Source of the DNA: Sinohyriopsis cumingii
Lineage: Eukaryota; Mollusca; Bivalvia; Unionida; Unionidae
DNA length: 64,000 nt
Assembly (NCBI GenBank): GCA_028554795.2
Contig: CM068824.1
Location: 164,356,130-164,420,129, forward strand
Reading direction: 5' to 3'
Positions 62,586 through 64,000 of the stretch are shown here, one piece after another. Made by a program: the position numbers and the translations under genes. The notes beneath the pieces were generated by a model that saw only the letters and a program-made list of their open reading frames with translations, was not told where the DNA came from and searched no databases. Positions within the stretch are counted from its first letter, which is position 1. Each line of letters starts with the position of its first letter.

Positions 62586-63156
62586 CAACCACCCCTTCAC
62601 ACACACACAAACCTATCAATTGTGAAAGAAACTGAAAAATACTTGCTACTGCAAGTCAATGCTTTCCAACTCAAACTCCTTGTGACCATTGTCTGTTCCA
62701 GGACATGATTTTCTAATTATTATTGCAACAGGATATGTTACAGTATATTATGTTTCGACAAGAATACCTGAATACATTACTGTCAGGATATAACTCTGCC
62801 ACCTGTCTAATCCAACCTTACTAGAAAGATGAAAAATGTAATTTTTCCTACATATATCCCATACAAAGGGAATAAACTCTGGCAGATTACCTCGCCTGCA
62901 ACAGATAGGTGGCCATCCATACACCAGATGTTATTTAAAGCCTAAGGAATACATCAACAAAAATGCTCACATTTGCAAGAGATATGGTCAGAGCTGTAAT
63001 TCCTAACATAAAAGATTAAACTGCTCCATAACATGTTGGCAGCACAACAAATGAATGTCAAGATTCACTCACCTTGAATAATTCTGAATACATTTTTAAA
63101 ATTTTTTTTTACCCAAATGGGAAAGCTAATGTTTACATAAATTATGTTCCTCCAAG

Positions 63157-63250
63157 AATTCTTACCCAATAACATTACATTAGGAATATTGGCCTGCTGC
63201 CTCGCGAATCCAGCCCTACTTAAGACGAAAAATGTGATTGGTTAAGTATT
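63157..63250. mobile_element. Family B MITE, short copy
   Basis: The left arm AATTCTTACCCAATAACATT (63157-63176) pairs with the right arm 63231-63250 (AATGTGATTGGTTAAGTATT) at 17 of 20 bases. The 54-bp interior lacks the (AC)n tract of the 30970 copy. Confidence 0.75.
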
Positions 63251-64000
63251 TTCAGAGAAACTTAATTTATTGAAAGATAGCCTTTCTCCTTCAAATATCT
63301 TCCCCAATCACATTACGTTAGGAGAATAAGTAATAGGAGGGGATGCTGAGCATCAGACCTCTATCTCAGGTATCCTTCTTGGGGATAAGTGGTAATTTCC
63401 CATATGAAGGATAACCCATTTTCCTAATAGCACAAGCAAAACAGCCTGTGATTCCTTGATCTAAGACTCTCATCTGGTTGAGAAGATGAAGTTCTTCTCA
63501 CCTACAAAATTTTTCCTTGGTGAATCCACCAAAGCTAACAGGCTGTGTTGATTGATATAATTGGGTCTGTTGGCCATCTGTGCTGCTGCCACTGGCCCTA
63601 CAAGCTCCAACATTTGTCTCTGCAGCGCTAAAGCTCAGCAGCAAAAACTTGAGAAGATAGACTCTGCATGCCATCCAGCAGTTTCTAAATATCTCAGATT
63701 GAGATGCTGCATTCAAAAGCGAGGCTCACAAAAATGGCTCTAATCCTGTGAGCTGTAATCCTCATGAAGTAACTTCAATCTTGAGAGACGTCAGAGTACG
63801 CCAAGCATATAACCCATTTCAGTCAGAAGCAAGGGCTTGAGGGGTGATGTATTGTTTTCCTGCCTTGACCGAAAGGAAGATATGTTGTGCATGCCATGTC
63901 TGTTTCAAGTAGTGCTTAAGGGCAGACTGGACCCCTTTGGAGACAAAAAAGGGATATTGGTCAAAGAGATCAATATTGTCTAAAAGATCCAACAGGTCTC
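63251..64000. other. Upstream intronic sequence; dispersed repeat, no exon found
   Basis: 63285-63360 (CAATCACATTACGTTAGGAG...GATGCTGAGCATC) matches the two halves of the repeat split by the hAT at 31330. No exon encoding the missing DCAF15 N-terminus was found up to the window edge. Confidence 0.4.

Overview
This is an animal genome, most likely a mollusc (bivalve or gastropod). The evidence is a spliced metazoan gene with canonical GT/AG introns, AT-rich introns full of minisatellites, and several copies of a tRNA-headed SINE. The 3' body of that SINE (a CCACCATTAATACTGGCCGCC-like core, a GGCGTTAAACCC-like end and a CAA-repeat tail) resembles SINEs I associate with molluscan genomes. The phylum call rests on recollection of repeat families, so it is moderate.

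One host gene spans nearly the whole window on the minus strand: DCAF15, the substrate receptor of a CUL4-DDB1 ubiquitin ligase. Nine exons can be placed: 62256-62353, 55862-57031, 43680-43789, 39712-39837, 28864-28955, 20136-20194, 15204-15264, 13569-13681 and 3888-3943. All eight junctions keep the reading frame. Together they encode about 627 residues ending in a stop at 3888-3890. The N-terminal exons, which carry the DDB1-contacting part, lie beyond 64000. Everything else in the window is intron, or 3' flank below 3888.

The introns hold three kinds of material. (1) More than twenty tandem arrays, with units of 26, 28, 33, 38, 40, 41, 45, 50/56, 51, 62, 74 and about 85 bp. The largest are 7955-10012 (with higher-order structure), 17240-18250, 25068-26215, the split 28-bp array at 36690-39515, and 60450-61615. 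(2) DNA transposons: a complete-length hAT with 8-bp target duplications and a transposase broken by three in-frame stops (31330-33922), a deleted hAT (37339-38676), two further hAT remnants, a TTAA-flanked piggyBac-like element, several inverted-repeat MITEs, and an abundant 0.85-0.95 kb family called 'family A' here. (3) Retroposons: two tRNA-derived SINE families and a LINE fragment that keeps an AP-endonuclease region but no reverse transcriptase.

Insertions can be ordered in places. A SINE sits inside a family A copy. Another family A copy (47930-51130) holds a piggyBac-like element, two hAT remnants and a small hAT-like MITE. A hAT splits the 28-bp satellite. One SINE landed at intron positions +5 to +11 of a DCAF15 5' splice site. 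I found no second host gene, no functional RNA gene and no virus-like element.
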